NCBI GenBank assembly: GCA_963575745.1
Contig: CAUYUJ010015022.1
Location: 30,001 to 94,000, forward strand
DNA from: Prorocentrum cordatum
Lineage: Eukaryota > Sar > Dinophyceae > Prorocentrales > Prorocentraceae
DNA length: 64,000 nucleotides
Direction: 5' to 3'
Below, piece by piece: positions 18,836-29,654 of this stretch. Position numbers and translations under genes: made by a program. The notes beneath the pieces were generated by a model that was given only the letters and a program-made list of their open reading frames with translations, did not search any database and was not told the origin of the DNA. The number at the start of each line of letters is the position of its first letter. Within the stretch, counting starts at the first letter, position 1.

Positions 18836-18997
18836 CGCGCCCTCAACGAGTATGGCCACCTGCATATGGTGCTGGACTCGCAGGCCGTACACAGTGCGCG
18901 AAACGACTCGGTGCGAAGCTTCGGTTCGCTGGAGCGACGGCGCCGAGCGCAGGCTCGCCCCCAGCAGCTGCGGCATCGGCCGGAACAGAACTTCTGA
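18836..18997 (+). CDS. exon-like segment, Arg/Gln-rich helix
   Basis: A frame reading RALNEYGHLHMVLDSQAVHS and then a charged SLERRRRAQARPQQLRHR helix, ending with a TGA at 18995. All three plus frames are open here, but this one has the most protein-like composition. It follows a long pyrimidine tract. The next segment begins after another pyrimidine run plus AG at 19080, so the two could be joined by splicing before the TGA. Unrecognised. Confidence 0.3.
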   Translation, partial: RALNEYGHLHMVLDSQAVHSARNDSVRSFGSLERRRRAQARPQQLRHRPEQNF

Positions 18998-19080
18998 AAC
19001 CGGGCCGTTGCGCCCGTCCTGCGTCGGTGCGCCTCCTCTGCCCTCCCTCCCTCCCTCCTCCCGCCTCCCCTGTCGGGCAG

Positions 19081-19501
19081 CGCGCCCAGCCTGCAGCGCG
19101 AGCGCACCGCGCGCGAGGCGCGCCTGGGCGCCGAAGTCCGCGAGCTGCTGCCGCTCCGCGGCGAGGCGGGCGCCCCCCAAGCGCCTCCCGACGGCGACCC
19201 CCGGCGGCGCCCTCGCCGGCGCCCCCCCGGCGGCGGCCCCCATGGCGGCGGCCCCCATGGCGGCGGCCCCCGGCGGCGGCCCCCTGCGGCGGCCCCCCGG
19301 CGGCCCCCAGAGTTCCGACGATCTGTTCCTGTGGATTCGATGTTCGCCGAGCGCGTTGCACTGCTCGCAGAGTGCCTGGTCGCAGACGTCCGAAAAGCAC
19401 ACGTCCGCTCTGGTGTCATGTGTCGTAGATATCCCCGCGGGGGTCCGGGCTATTTGCGAGCAGTTACTTTGCGAGTACTGCGAGGAGGCGGAGAGAGATG
19501 A
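19081..19501 (+). CDS. exon-like segment, coiled-coil then Pro/Gly-rich, frame change before Glu run
   Basis: It starts after cctcccctgtcgggcag. One frame reads SLQRERTAREARLGAEVREL (heptad-like), a Gly/Pro/Arg-rich GGGPHGGGP repeat, then FAERVALLAECLVADVRKAH and ends at TGA 19499. Near 19410 a second frame reads VVDIPAGVRAICEQLLCEYC and enters the Glu run of the GGA tract. The overlap of the two good frames suggests a one-base frameshift or a splice junction. GC-ending codons dominate. No known family. Confidence 0.35.
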
Positions 19502-19612
19502 GGAGGAGGAGGAGGAGGAGGAGGAGGAGGAGGAGGAGGAGGAGGGGAGAGGAGGAGGGGAGGAGGAGGAGGAGGAGGAGGAAGGAGGAGGAGGAGGAGG
19601 AGGAGGATGGGA
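19492..19612 (+). repeat. GGA tract
   Basis: A GGA tract giving a Glu run in the frame of the preceding segment. Confidence 0.95.
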
Positions 19613-20270
19613 CGCGCTCGTCGAGGTGTGTGTGTGGGTTTCCTGCTCTCGGCGCGGGGCGCCCCGCTCGGGCCCCCCGGGGGCCGCCAGGACGGGGGCC
19701 GCCGCCTGCTCCCAGCCCTCGCCCTCGGTCCTCCTCTCGCTATCTCCCCCTCCCCCTCCCCCCTTGCCGTTCCCCCCCCCCCCCCCGCGCCCCTCTCTTC
19801 CACTGCAGTCTCCCCCCTCGTCCTCGTCTTCCTTGCTCTCCTCCGTCCCCTTGCCGGCCCTGTCCCCCTCTCTCCAGCTCCCCCCCCCCCTGCTGCCCCT
19901 CCGTGCCAGGGCGGGCGGGCTTCGAACGTGTGGAGGGTGCGGCCCCCCGGGAGGAGGGAGGACGAGGAATGAGGAGGGAGGGAGGGAGGGGGCAGGGAGG
20001 AGAGAGGAGGATGGATGGATGGATTGCTGGATGGACGGACGGACGGATGGATGCGTATAAAGATGTACGCACGTATGTATGGGAAGAGGGGTGGGGCCGC
20101 CAGGGTTGGCGGAGGAGGATGCTTGATCCAATCCTCCTCCCTCCTTCCCTCCCTCTCTCTCTCTTTCTCCCTCCCTCCCTCCGTCCCTTCCCCTCCTCCT
20201 CCTCCTCCTCCTCTTCCTGCGCCTCCTCCTTCTACTCCTCCTCCTCCTCCTCCTCCTCCTCCTCCTGAGA
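19613..20270 (+). repeat. C-rich spacer, GGAT tetranucleotide repeat and CTC tract
   Basis: 19613-19970 is C-rich with long C runs and no supported gene. 20008-20052 is a ggat/ggac tetranucleotide repeat. 20120-20268 is a CCTC/CTC pyrimidine tract. Confidence 0.85.
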
Positions 20271-20517
20271 GCGGTGTTTGGCATGGGCCATGGATGTTTG
20301 TTTTCTAGAAGCAGGTAGACCCTGCACTCCGACCTCGATCCTCGGTGCGCCGAACCTCCATCGGCGACCTGGGTCGAGTCCGCCGATTCACGCAGGGTCG
20401 CCGCCGCTAACCGATCGATCGGCGGCGGCGATTCCCCCCCCCCCCGGCGGAGGTTGCGGCGCTGCAAGAGCAGGCCGCGGACGCGGTGTCGAGGCGGCCA
20501 CCGCCGCCGTAGTGGCG
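20271..20517 (+). other. unique spacer with a short helix-coding phrase
   Basis: Mostly unique sequence. After a C-run and ggcggag (20450) one frame reads EVAALQEQAADAVSRR with GC-ending codons and stops at a TAG. It is too short to call on its own, but it resembles the other helix fragments beside triplet tracts. Confidence 0.35.
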
Positions 20518-20557
20518 CCACGTCGTGCCCGCCGTCGCCGTCGCCGTCGTCGTCGCT

Positions 20558-20597
<40 letters not shown>

Positions 20598-20714
20598 TTG
20601 TCGCCGTCGTCGCCGTCTTCGTCGTTGTCGTCGTCGTCTGCGTCGTCGTGGTCGTGGTCAAGGTCGTCGTCGTCGTCGTCGTCGTCGTCGTCCGCCGTCG
20701 TGGTCGTGTTCGTT

Positions 20715-20753
<39 letters not shown>

Positions 20754-20842
20754 CTCGTCGTCGTGGTCGTGTTCGTCGTCGTCGTCGTCGTGGTCATCGT
20801 CGTGGGCGTGGTCAAGGTCCTGGCCGTGGCCGTGGCCGTGGC

Positions 20843-20889
<47 letters not shown>

Positions 20890-20894
20890 GCGTT

Positions 20895-20939
<45 letters not shown>

Positions 20940-20988
20940 TTCATCGTCGTCGTTGTTGGTGTCGTCGCCGTGGTCCTGGTCCTGGTCC

Positions 20989-21046
<58 letters not shown>

Positions 21047-21525
21047 TGTGGTCGTGGTCGTGGTCGTGGTCGTCGTGGTCGTGGTCGTGGTCGCCGTCGT
21101 GGTGGCGGTGGTCGTCGTCGTCGTCGTCGCGGTCATCGTCGTCGGCCGTCGTCGTGGCGTCGTCGTCGTTGTCGTCGTCTTCGTTGTCGTCGTCGTCGTC
21201 GCTGTCGTCGTCGTTGTCGTCGTCCTCGTTGTCGGAGGCGAGGAGGAGGAGGGGGAGGAGGTGGAGGTGAACGAGGAGGAGGAGGAGGAGGAGGAGGAGG
21301 AGGAGGAGGAGGAGGAGGAGGAGGAGGAGGAGGAGGAGGAGGAGGAGGAGGAGGAGGAGGAGTATGAGGAGAGGAGGAGGAGGAGGAGGAGGAGGAGGAG
21401 GAGGAGGAGGGAGGAGGGGGATGAGGAGGAGGAGGAGGGAGGAGGAGGAGGAGGAGGAGAAGAGAGGAGGAGGAGGGAGGAGGAGGAGGAGGAGGAGGAG
21501 GAGGGGGGGGGGAGGGGAGGAGGAC
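20518..21525 (+). repeat. GTC array followed by GGA tract
   Basis: 20518-21235 is a GTC array with CGT/CGC and GTCGTG variants, including a regular cgtggt hexamer stretch (20990-21090). At 21236 it switches abruptly to a GGA tract of about 290 bases. Frames of several hundred codons on both strands (poly-Ser, Val, Asp, Thr, Arg) are artefacts. Confidence 0.97.
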
Positions 21526-22392
21526 AAGCTAGGTGCGCTCGCGTCATATTTGACGTCCTACCCCTCCCTCCCACCCCTTACCGTGGCGTAGATCTCCTTT
21601 CTATTCGCGCAACGAAGATCAACGCGTATCATGACATGGATGGCGTGGCGACGCCCCAAGGTTGGGGGGGGCTTCTGCGGCCCAACAAATCAACGACTCG
21701 ACACCCAATGTGTAATCACTTCCGGTGCTTTCCTCGGGAAGCCATTTTCTAGGTTTTGGGGCTTATTTGAAAGGACCGACAACCATGCTGGGCCATGGCA
21801 CTCGAAAACACGATTCGGAACGAGCGGAAACACGATTCGGAACGAGCGGAAGCGCGGAAATGCTGCCAGCGCTGCAGCGGGAGCACGAGTCGCCAGTGCT
21901 TCAGTGAGAGCAGAGTTTTGACACAAACCCAGCGTGGAAGCGCGGAAATGAGGACGCGTAGCCTGACATAACATGGCGTGGCGACGCCCCAAAGTGGGGG
22001 CTTCGCGGCCCAAACAATCAACGAATCGACACCCAATGTGTAATCACTTCCGATGGTTTTTGTCGGGGGGGGGGGCATTTTTTAGGTTTTGGGGCCTATT
22101 TGGAAGGACCGACAACCATGCCGTGGTATGGCGCTGGAAATAATGACGCCAGCGCTGCAGCGGGAGCACGATTCGGAACGAGCGGAAGCGCGGAAATGAG
22201 GCCAGCGCTGCAGCGGGAGCGCGACTCGGAACGAGTGGTAGCCCGAAAATGAGGCCAGCGCTTCAGCGAGAGCAGCATTTTGAACATTATAGCCGGAGTG
22301 CAGTATCCCCAAACAGGGTTTTTAGACCCACTGCGGTTTCCAAGGTCGATTGCGTGCCCGTCCAGTGCGGGCTGGCATGGCATGTTAAAACA
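21526..22392 (+). repeat. R4-related tandem repeat, two units of about 335 bp
   Basis: A unit with gcgtggcgacgcccca, a G-run, gcggccca, then aatcaacgactcgacaccc and gtgtaatcacttccg occurs near 21637 and 21972. Each is followed by repeats of gattcggaacgagcggaa and gcgctgcagcgggagca. The aatcaacgaatcgacacc phrase links this block to R4 at 22.4-24.9 kb. Confidence 0.85.
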
Positions 22393-22440
22393 TGCCTCCT
22401 CCTCCTCCTCCTCCTCCTCCTCCTCCTCCACCTCCTCTTC
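22393..22440 (+). repeat. CTC tract
   Basis: A short CTC run at the 5' boundary of the R4 block. Confidence 0.95.
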
Positions 22441-24370
22441 ATCCCGAACGGCATCTCGGAGCCCAGAGTTGCGAGGATGTCTCCAGCGTAACGGGCTGGA
22501 CCACCTCGCACGCGGCATTTCGGACCCCAAAGTTGCGACGATGTCTCGGGCGAAACGTGCTGCGAGGAAGTCTCATGCGAAACGGGCCGGACCACCTCGA
22601 GCGCGGCGTCTCAGAGCTCCGAGTTGCGGGGGCCTCCTGGGGCCTCCTGGGACCTCCTGGTGACCTCCTGGGGCTTCCTCCTTGGCCTCCTGTGGCCTCC
22701 TGGACCCCACCTGGGACTTCCTGAAGCCTCTTGGGGCTCCCAGGGGGGATATCTAACATGTGGCCGTCGGGCCCCCCCCAAATGGGGGGGCCACAAGAGC
22801 AGGAAAAATCAACGAATCGACACCGGATGTGTATTAACTTGACACGTTCTGATAGGGGGCCTCCTGGGGCCTCCTGGGAGCCTCCTGGGAATTTCCTGCG
22901 GACCCCTGGGGCCTGTCCTGGGCGTCCTGCGGCTTCCTGAAGCTCTTTGGGGCCTCCTGGGGCTCCCAGGGTCCCAGGGGGGATATGTAACATGTGGTCT
23001 TCTGGGCTCCAGGCTGGACCACCTCTTGCGCAGCATCTGAGAGCTCAGAGTTGCGAGAATGTCTTGTGCGAAACGGGCCAGATCACCTTGCGCACGGCAT
23101 CTCAAAGCTCAGAGTTGCGAGGATGTCTCAGGCGAGATGGGCCGGACCACCTCGCGCAGGGCATCTCGGAGCCCAGAGTTGCGAGGATGTCTCCAGCGTA
23201 ACGGGCTGGACCACCTCGCGCGCGGCATTTCGGACCCCAGAGTTGCGACGATGTCTCGGGCGAAACGTGCTGCGAGGAAGTCTCAGGCGAAACGGGCCGG
23301 ACCACCTCGAGCGCGGCGTCTCAGAGCTCCGAGTTGCGGGGGCCTCCTGGGGCCTCCTGGGACCTCCTGGTGACCTCCTGGGGCTTCCTCCTGGGCCTCC
23401 TGTGGCCTCCTGGACCCCACCTGGGGCTTCCTGAAGCCTCTTGGGGCTCCCAGGGGGATATCTAACATGTGGCCGTCGGCCCCCCCCAAATGGGGGGCCA
23501 CAAGAGCAGGAAAAATCAACGAATCGACACCGGATGTGTATTAACTTGACACGTTCTGATAGGGGGCCTCCTGGGGCCTCCTGGGAGCCTCCTGGGAATC
23601 TCCTGCGGACCCCTGGGGCCTGCCCTGGGCGTCCTGCGGCTTCCTGAAGCTCTCTGGGGCCTCCTGGGGCTCCCAGGATCCCAGGGGGGGGGATATGTAA
23701 CATGTGGTCGTCTGGGCCCCCAGGCTGGACCACCTCTTGCGCCGCATCTGGGAGCTCAGAGTTGCGAGAATGTCTTGTGCGAAACGGGCCGGACCACCTT
23801 GCGCACGGCATCTCAGAGCTCAGAGTTGCAAGGCTGTCTCAGGCGAGACGGGCCGGTGTCTCGGGCAAAACGTGCTGCGAGGAAGTCTCAGGCGAAACGG
23901 GCTGGACCACCTCGAGCGCCGCTTCTCAGAGCTCCGAGTTGCGTGGGCCTCCTGGTGCCTCCTGGGGCCTCCTGGGGACCTCCTGGGGCTTCCTCCTGGG
24001 CCTCCTGTGGCCTCCTGAACTCCACCTGGGGTTTCCTGAAGCCTCTCGGGGCTCCCAGGGGGGATATCTAACCTGTGGCCGCTTGGGCCCCTCAAAATAA
24101 AGGCCACAAGAGCAGGAAAAATCAACGAATCGACACCTGATGTGTATTAACTTGACACGTTCTGATAGGGGGCCTCCTGGGGCCTCCTGGGAGCCTCCTG
24201 GGAATCTCCTGCGGACCCCTGGGGCCTGTCCTGGGCGTCCTGCGGCCTCCTGGAGCTCTCTGGGGCCTCCTGGGGCTCCCAGGGTCCCAGGGGGGATATG
24301 TAACATGTGGTCTTCGGGGCCCCCAGGCTGGACCACCTCTTGCGCGGCATCCGGGAGCTCAGAGTTGTGA
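22441..24370 (+). repeat. R4 higher-order tandem repeat, units of about 710 bp
   Basis: ctccagcgta recurs at 22481 and 23191 (710 bp). aacgaatcga recurs at 22811, 23518 and 24124 (707 and 606 bp), so the third unit has lost about 100 bases. Each unit combines 64-bp words (aggcgaaacgggccggac, then cagagttgcga) with a cctcctggggcctcctgg block and a phrase aaaaatcaacgaatcgacac. Long frames on both strands are periodic and low in complexity. Confidence 0.93.
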
Positions 24371-24853
24371 GAATGTCTTGTGCGAAACAGGCCAGACCAC
24401 CTTGCGCACGGCATCTCAGAGCTCAGAGTTGCGAGGATGTCTCAGGCGAGACGGGCCGGACCACCTCGCGCAAGGCATCTCAGAGCTCAGAAGCTCGAGT
24501 ATGTCTCAGGCGAAACGGACCGGACCACCTCGAGCGCGGCATCTCCGAGATTAGAATTTCGAAGATGTCTCAGGCGAAACGGGCCGGACCACCTAGCGCA
24601 AGGCATCTCAGAGCTCAGAGTTTCGAGGATGTCTCAGGCGAAAAGGCCCGGACCACCTCTCGCACGGCACCTCGGGGCTCAGAGTTTCGAGGATGTCTCA
24701 AGCGAAACGGCCCGGACCACCTCTCGCGCGGCGTCCCGGAGCGCAACTTTTCGAGGATGTCTCAGGCGAAACGGCCAATCCCAGCCAACTCAGAAACGAG
24801 AGTTGTGAGGATGTCTCAAGCGAAACGGCCCGGACCATCAAATTTTTGTGAGG
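24371..24853 (+). repeat. 64-bp tandem repeat array
   Basis: About eight units starting ggatgtctcaggcgaaacgg, each with ggaccacctc and a cagagtt..cga end; the last two are truncated. These are the same words that build R4. The plus strand is open in more than one frame because the unit lacks stops. Confidence 0.93.
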
Positions 24854-25054
24854 ATGTCTATGCTCCGACTTCCCTCGGCCGGAGTTAGTTTCTATCACAA
24901 CAGCACCTCGTTCAGCAAGCTGTTTGGGGAAAAACCCAAGCGAAAACCCAACTCCCGGGAATCCGGTGTAAAAAACCAGTGCGCGGAGGGGGCCGGACAT
25001 TCCCTGGACGCCACCAGGGGAGAGAGGAGAGTAGCATTCATATGGTGTAATTAA
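24854..25054 (+). CDS. small unrecognised open frame with ATG
   Basis: An ATG at 24854, inside the last 64-bp repeat remnant, opens 66 codons to a TAA at 25052. Composition is balanced: SFYHNSTSFSKLFGEKPKRK, then a charged middle and RVAFIWCN at the end. It has a basic patch but no domain. The minus strand over the same bases also gives a plausible protein, so strand is uncertain. Confidence 0.25.
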   Translation: MSMLRLPSAGVSFYHNSTSFSKLFGEKPKRKPNSRESGVKNQCAEGAGHSLDATRGERRVAFIWCN

Positions 25055-25055
25055 G

Positions 25056-25118
25056 GAAGACGAGGAGGAGGAGGAGGATAAGGAGGAGGAGGAGGAGGAG
25101 GAGGAGGAGGAGGAGGAG

Positions 25119-25175
<57 letters not shown>

Positions 25176-25210
25176 GACTACTAGTACTACTACGACTACT
25201 ACTACTACTC

Positions 25211-25250
<40 letters not shown>

Positions 25251-27339
25251 GACTACTACGACTACTACGACTACTACTCCTAGTATCACTCCTACCACTA
25301 TAATTATTATTAATGCTACGACTATATCTATTACTGTGACTATTACTACAACTAGATATATGATTATTGTTCTTAGTGCTATTCCTATTTTTTTCTTATT
25401 ATTATTACTCTATCATTATTATTGGTAGTATCTTTATGACTATCACTATTACTATTTCTATTTCTATCTCCCTGATTAATACTATTGCTATTATTATTAC
25501 TCTTACTATTATTATTACTAATACGATTACTATTACTATTACTATGACCAATCTTATTACTATGACTAGTACTATTACTATGACTATGACTATTATTATT
25601 ACTCTACTACAAGCCTCGTCAAAAAGAACAGAAACGAAGTTGGAAATCACGACGGTCGATCTTCTCGGGCACTTGTTAGAAACTGCGTTCTTCAATGCTG
25701 CGGCGGGGTCGTCGGATTTTTGAAGCCCTTGCGTTCACGTCAGATATCTAGCGTCAGCATTGGAGTAGCGCTGACCATACAATCACCGAAAACAGAATCC
25801 CTCAGTTTATTTTTGACGAGGGTTGTAGTATGCTTATTATTACTATTAGTATTAGTATTACTATTCATATTCTTATTACTATTACTAGTACTATTATTAT
25901 TACTATTACTACTACTAACACCATTACTATTACTACTAACGATTCCTTTTCCTATTACTATTACTATTACTATTACTATTACTATTAATATTACTATTAC
26001 TATTACTTTTACTATTACTATTACTATTACTATTACTATTACTATTACTATTACTATTACTATTACTATTACTATTACTATTACTGTTACTATTACTATT
26101 ACTATTACTATTACTATTACTATCACTATTCCTATTAGTATTATTATTACTATTTATATTACTATTACTATTACTATTACTATTACTATTACTATTACTA
26201 TTACTATTACTATCAGTATTACTAGTACTATTACTATTACTATCACTATTATTGCTATTCGTATTATGATTACTAGTATTATTATTATCATTATTATTAT
26301 TATTAATATCAATATTATTACTACTAATACTATTACTATTACTATTACTATTACTATTACTATTACTATTACTATTACTATTACTATCACTATCACTATT
26401 ACTATACTAGTATTACTATTACTATTAATATTACTATTACTATTACAATCACTATTACTATTACTATTACTCTTTCTATTTCTATTACTGCTACTTTTAC
26501 TATTACTATTACTTTTATTATAACTATTACTATTACTACTCCTATTCCTATTCCTATTACTATTACCATTACTAGTACTATTACTATTACTATTACTATT
26601 ACTACTACTATTGCTGTTATTCGTGCTAGTACTAGTGCTAGTACTAGTACTAGTACCATTACTATTTCTATTACTACTATCACTATTATTAGAACTATTA
26701 TCATTACTGCCGCTATTACTTTTACTAACTTTGACTATGACTATTCGTATTACTAGTGCTAGTACTAGTGCTATAACTAGTGCTATTACTATTACTATCA
26801 CTACCACTATTACACATATAATTAGTATTAGTATTAGTTCTAGACCAGTACGCGTATTCGTACTAGTATTGTTAAGATCACTAGTACTATCACTATTACT
26901 CCTACTATGACTATGACTATGACTATTACTATGAATGTTACGATTATTATTACTATTACTATTACTTTTAGTATTACTATTAGTATTATCATTACTGTTA
27001 CTATTATCATTCCTATTATCATTACGATTACTATTACCTATACGCAAAGGGATACAACAATAATAAACATTAAATCATTAATAATGAAACGGGTACTAAT
27101 GCTATCAATACTGATACTGATAAGAACAACCGTACTACGAAGCATAATGCATAAACTACAACTAGCAAGACGCATGCGAATTTTACTCATACTACTACTA
27201 ATATCAACAACACTCCTAAGACAGAGTAGTAACCGTGCGAATACTGCTATTACTACTGATAGTAGTACTTAGGGCAACGATAACAATATTATCTATACGA
27301 TTAATATCCAGAGTAAGAATAAGACACATAATCATAATA
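25056..27339 (+). repeat. TAC and ATTACT array with a unique island
   Basis: A short GGA tract (25060-25118) leads into a TAC/ACT array (to about 25290), then ATTACT-type hexamer repeats with variants such as ACTAGT, to about 27030, then degenerate sequence to the next GGA tract at 27340. It is strongly AT-rich and bounded by GGA tracts on both sides. Frames reading Thr/Ile or Asn/Ser are artefacts. Confidence 0.95.
25614..25835 (+). other. unique island inside the ATTACT array
   Basis: About 220 bases of ordinary complexity between two array halves. A plus frame reads SSKRTETKLEITTVDLLGHL and continues to a TGA near 25721. It could be the remnant of sequence that the array expanded around, or an insertion. 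No family is recognised. Confidence 0.5.
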
Positions 27340-27482
27340 CTAAGAGGAGGAGGAAAAAGAGGAGGAGGAGGAGGGGAAGGAGAAGGAGGGGGAGGAGGAG
27401 GTGGAGGAGGAGGAAGAGGAGGAGGAGGAGGAGGAGGAGGAGGAGGAGGAGAAGGAGGAGGTGGAGGAGGAGACGGAGGACC
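27340..27482 (+). repeat. GGA tract
   Basis: A GGA tract at the right boundary of the AT-rich array. The frame reading Glu continues as VEEETEDLEILASPSFKHQ. Confidence 0.95.
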
Positions 27483-27597
27483 TCGAGATCCTGGCGTCGC
27501 CTTCCTTCAAACACCAAGCGTTTTTCTGGGCTGCTTGCGGCCTGTCGGTTTCGGCCGGCTCCGGTTTCTCTTTGTCGGCTCGGTCGTGTTTCGATCG

Positions 27598-27805
27598 AGG
27601 GTGTCGCCGCGGACGGCCCCTGCCCTGCCCGGCTGCAAGGGGCGCCGAGCTGCATGCCGCGCTCCTCGAGGCCACGCGCGGCGCCTCCGCCGCGGACGCC
27701 CGCCGCAGGCAGAGGCTGCAGCAGCTCACGGAGGCCTTGCTCGCCGTTGCCGCCCGGCGCCCCCCATCGATCGATCGAAGCTCGAGTAACTCGAGGCCCG
27801 AGTAA
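27598..27805 (+). CDS. exon-like coiled-coil segment
   Basis: After a pyrimidine-rich stretch ending ctgcaag (27639) a frame reads GAELHAALLEATRGASAADA and RRRQRLQQLTEALLAVAARR, with Leu at heptad-like spacing, ending at TAA 27803 in a TCGAG repeat. Almost all codons end in G or C. The frame is open back into the GGA tract. A minus-strand frame is open but less protein-like. No family can be assigned from a coiled coil alone. Confidence 0.35.
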
Positions 27806-27868
27806 CTCGATCGAAGCTTCGAGTAACTCGATCGAAGCTCGAGTACTCGAAGCTCGAGTAAGCTCGGA
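27765..27868 (+). repeat. tcgatcgaagctcgagtaac short tandem repeat
   Basis: About five imperfect copies of a 20-25 bp unit with ctcgagtaactcga. It occupies the place where the outer left arm of fold-back copy 2 would be. Confidence 0.85.
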
Positions 27869-28067
27869 GTAGATGGGGTCGGAGGCTCGCGCCGCATCGC
27901 CGATGCATCGGCGATGCGGCTCGATGCGGAGCCCGGTTTTCTCCACGCTGGCGTCGCCGATACACCGCCGGCGTCGGCGATGCATCGCCGATGCATCGCC
28001 GATGCATTGGCGATGCTGCGCGATCCCCCGACCCCGTCTACTTGGACCCCACCTGGGAGGCCTCTAG
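27868..28067. mobile_element. fold-back element FB1, copy 2
   Basis: Left arm 27868-27906 pairs with about 34 of 40 bases of the inner right arm starting at 28004. The right arm extends to gaggcctctag at 28067, matching the outer end of copy 1, but the left outer part is missing. The centre again has gatgcatcgcc words. So it is a diverged, 5'-truncated copy of the element at 15057-15312. Confidence 0.7.
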
Positions 28068-28117
28068 TATCGGGAGGAGCGAAATAGGCACGGGAAGAGT
28101 GGTGACGAAGACCGACA

Positions 28118-28635
28118 TCAGCCCCTGTCCACTTTGAACAGGACTTGCTGTCCGGGCTGCCGCCAGCGCTGTCCGCTTGCGACGCGAGCTCGTCTGCCCA
28201 GCAGCGGCCCCTGGCGGCTGTCGACAGCGTTTGCTGACAGGCATCGCCTCCTCCTCCCGTGCCCCTCCCGCCCGCCCGCCCTCGCCTCGGCGCTCGCCCC
28301 CCTCTGCCCCAAGAAGTCCGCCACTGCGCCCCAGTGCTTCCTGACCGCTTGACAAGTTGCCTCCGGCCCAAACAAAACAATCGCTGCTGGGCATCGTGCT
28401 CCTGCTCTCTGTACCCACCTCGGACGCCGCAGGCTTGTCGTTGCCATCGTCTCTTGGAGGCCCGCCTCGGGCACCCCGAGGCTGGAGACCTCCAGGCGCC
28501 CTCGGGCCTCCAGCGGAGCTCTCGCCGCCGCGGCTGGGCTCGCTTGGAACTCTGGCGAGGGCGCACCCCAGCAAATCACCGCCCACCAGACCACCCCAGC
28601 CCAACCCGAAGGCCCCGATGTGCCCTCCATTTCCA
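28118..28635 (-). CDS. candidate terminal exon on the minus strand, unrecognised
   Basis: Reading from about 28635 down to a TGA at 28118-28120, the minus strand gives a balanced protein with stretches such as GWAGVVWWAVICWG, AAIVLFGPEATCQAVRKHWG and AVADFLGQRGASAEARAGG, ending LFKVDRG. Codons end mainly in G or C. The frame continues upstream through a TG repeat as His/Thr, which is unlikely to be coding. The plus strand has a frame with a hydrophobic start, but its bias is weaker. No domain is recognised. Confidence 0.35.
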
Positions 28636-28680
28636 GTGTGTGTGTGTGTGTGTGTGTGTGTCTGTGTGTGTGTGTGTGTC
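28636..28680 (+). repeat. TG dinucleotide repeat
   Basis: About 20 TG units with one TC interruption. It could form Z-DNA. Confidence 0.97.
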
Positions 28681-29211
28681 GGAGAACGTTGAAAATCATG
28701 TGTGGAACCCGTACCCTCCCCAACCCGACGTTGGGGGTCCCAAACCGGGATAGCAGGGCGCCAGAAGGGCGTGGAAAGGCCTTTCGAAGAACGCTGGAAG
28801 GAGCTGCAGATAGCTTCCGAAGGACCTTCTGAAGAGCTTCCGGGTACGCATATTGGGAAACGCTGAGAAAAAGGCCTCTCGGCACACGCTGGAGACCCAA
28901 GCAAGGCGCTGCGACGTTGGACAACAGAAGCCAGAACGGTCTCTGGGGGCACCCTGCGGCTCCGGCTTCTTAATCAGAAGCGCTCTTAGCTCTCTAAGGA
29001 GCTATCCAGGAAGATTCGGGTCTTCGGGTTAGGTTGGGTTTGTCGGGCAAGTAGTCATGAGTGCGATGCGAGAGCAGCAGCTCGTGCGCTTTGGCCTGCC
29101 CCCTCCCCCCATCCCCGCGCCTCGCTAGAGCCGCTCGCCCATGGCCACTCTTGCCGAAGCTTCTGGGGCCCCCCAAACGGTGCGGTGACCGCACCGTGTG
29201 GTGAGCCAGTG
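28681..29211. other. unique region with R9 fragment
   Basis: 28681-28745 is a partial reverse R9 copy (ggtcccaaaccggg). 28745-28900 contains repeated cttccgaaggac/cttctgaagag words. Near 29010-29060 is the first copy of gattcgggtcttcgggtt, repeated at 29282. A pyrimidine run and inverted cggtgcggtgaccgcaccg lie at 29178. No supported gene. Confidence 0.5.
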
Positions 29212-29272
29212 CTCCTCCTCCTCCTCCTCCTCCTCCTCCTCCTCCTCCTCCTCCTCCTCCTCCTCCTCCTCC
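29212..29272 (+). repeat. CTC tract
   Basis: A nearly pure CTC run. Confidence 0.97.
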
Positions 29273-29339
29273 CCCCAACCCGAGATTCGGGTCTTCGGGT
29301 TAGGTTGGGTTGGTCTGGCAGGTCGTCCGCAGAGGCCCA

Positions 29340-29567
29340 GCCGCATCCGCCGTCGCTGGCGCTGCCGCCGTCGTCAGAGGCGGCTCTTCGCAGCTCTCGG
29401 CCTGCCGTCAGAAGTGGGTGGCCAGCACGGAGAGGTCTGGCCAGGATGGACCACAGGAGGAGGAGGAGGAGGAGGAGGAGGAGGAGGAGGAGGAGGAGGA
29501 GGAGGAGGAGGAGGAGGAGGAGGAGGAGGAGGAGGAGGAGGTTGAGGAGGAGGAGGAGGAAAAGCAG
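29340..29567 (+). CDS. exon-like segment with Glu run and donor-like end
   Basis: A frame open from 29310 to 29750 reads SSQLSACRQKWVASTERSGQ, a run of about 29 Glu from the GGA tract, then EEEEEEKQ. At 29567 the sequence cag|gtgatg matches a GT splice donor, and tcggcctgccgtcag upstream (about 29412) matches an acceptor. Downstream the frame runs into an R9 repeat, which fits intron rather than exon. Codons are GC-ending. No domain. The length of the Glu run is probably polymorphic. Confidence 0.35.
29456..29560 (+). repeat. GGA tract
   Basis: A nearly pure GGA run within the preceding exon-like frame. Confidence 0.97.
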
Positions 29568-29654
29568 GTGATGGCAACTGGCGAAAGGTTGCGTGGCTTG
29601 AGTTTGGGCGGCCTTCAGCCGCGCGCCCTCCGTCGCTCCTCGACCCCCTCGCGT

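Noticed and set aside
20278-21752. Long frames in the GTC/GGA array, including one of over 900 codons on the minus strand
   Set aside because: Same reason as for the GAC array; only the part near 19.1-19.5 kb on the plus strand looks protein-like.
24307-24888. 194-codon frame over the 64-bp array
   Set aside because: The repeat unit lacks stops, so several frames are open; the peptide simply repeats. Only the tail after 24854 has balanced composition.
29010-29310. Telomere-like gggttaggttggg near 29.03 and 29.30 kb
   Set aside because: Only two copies, within a longer direct repeat; no tandem TTTAGGG-type array.
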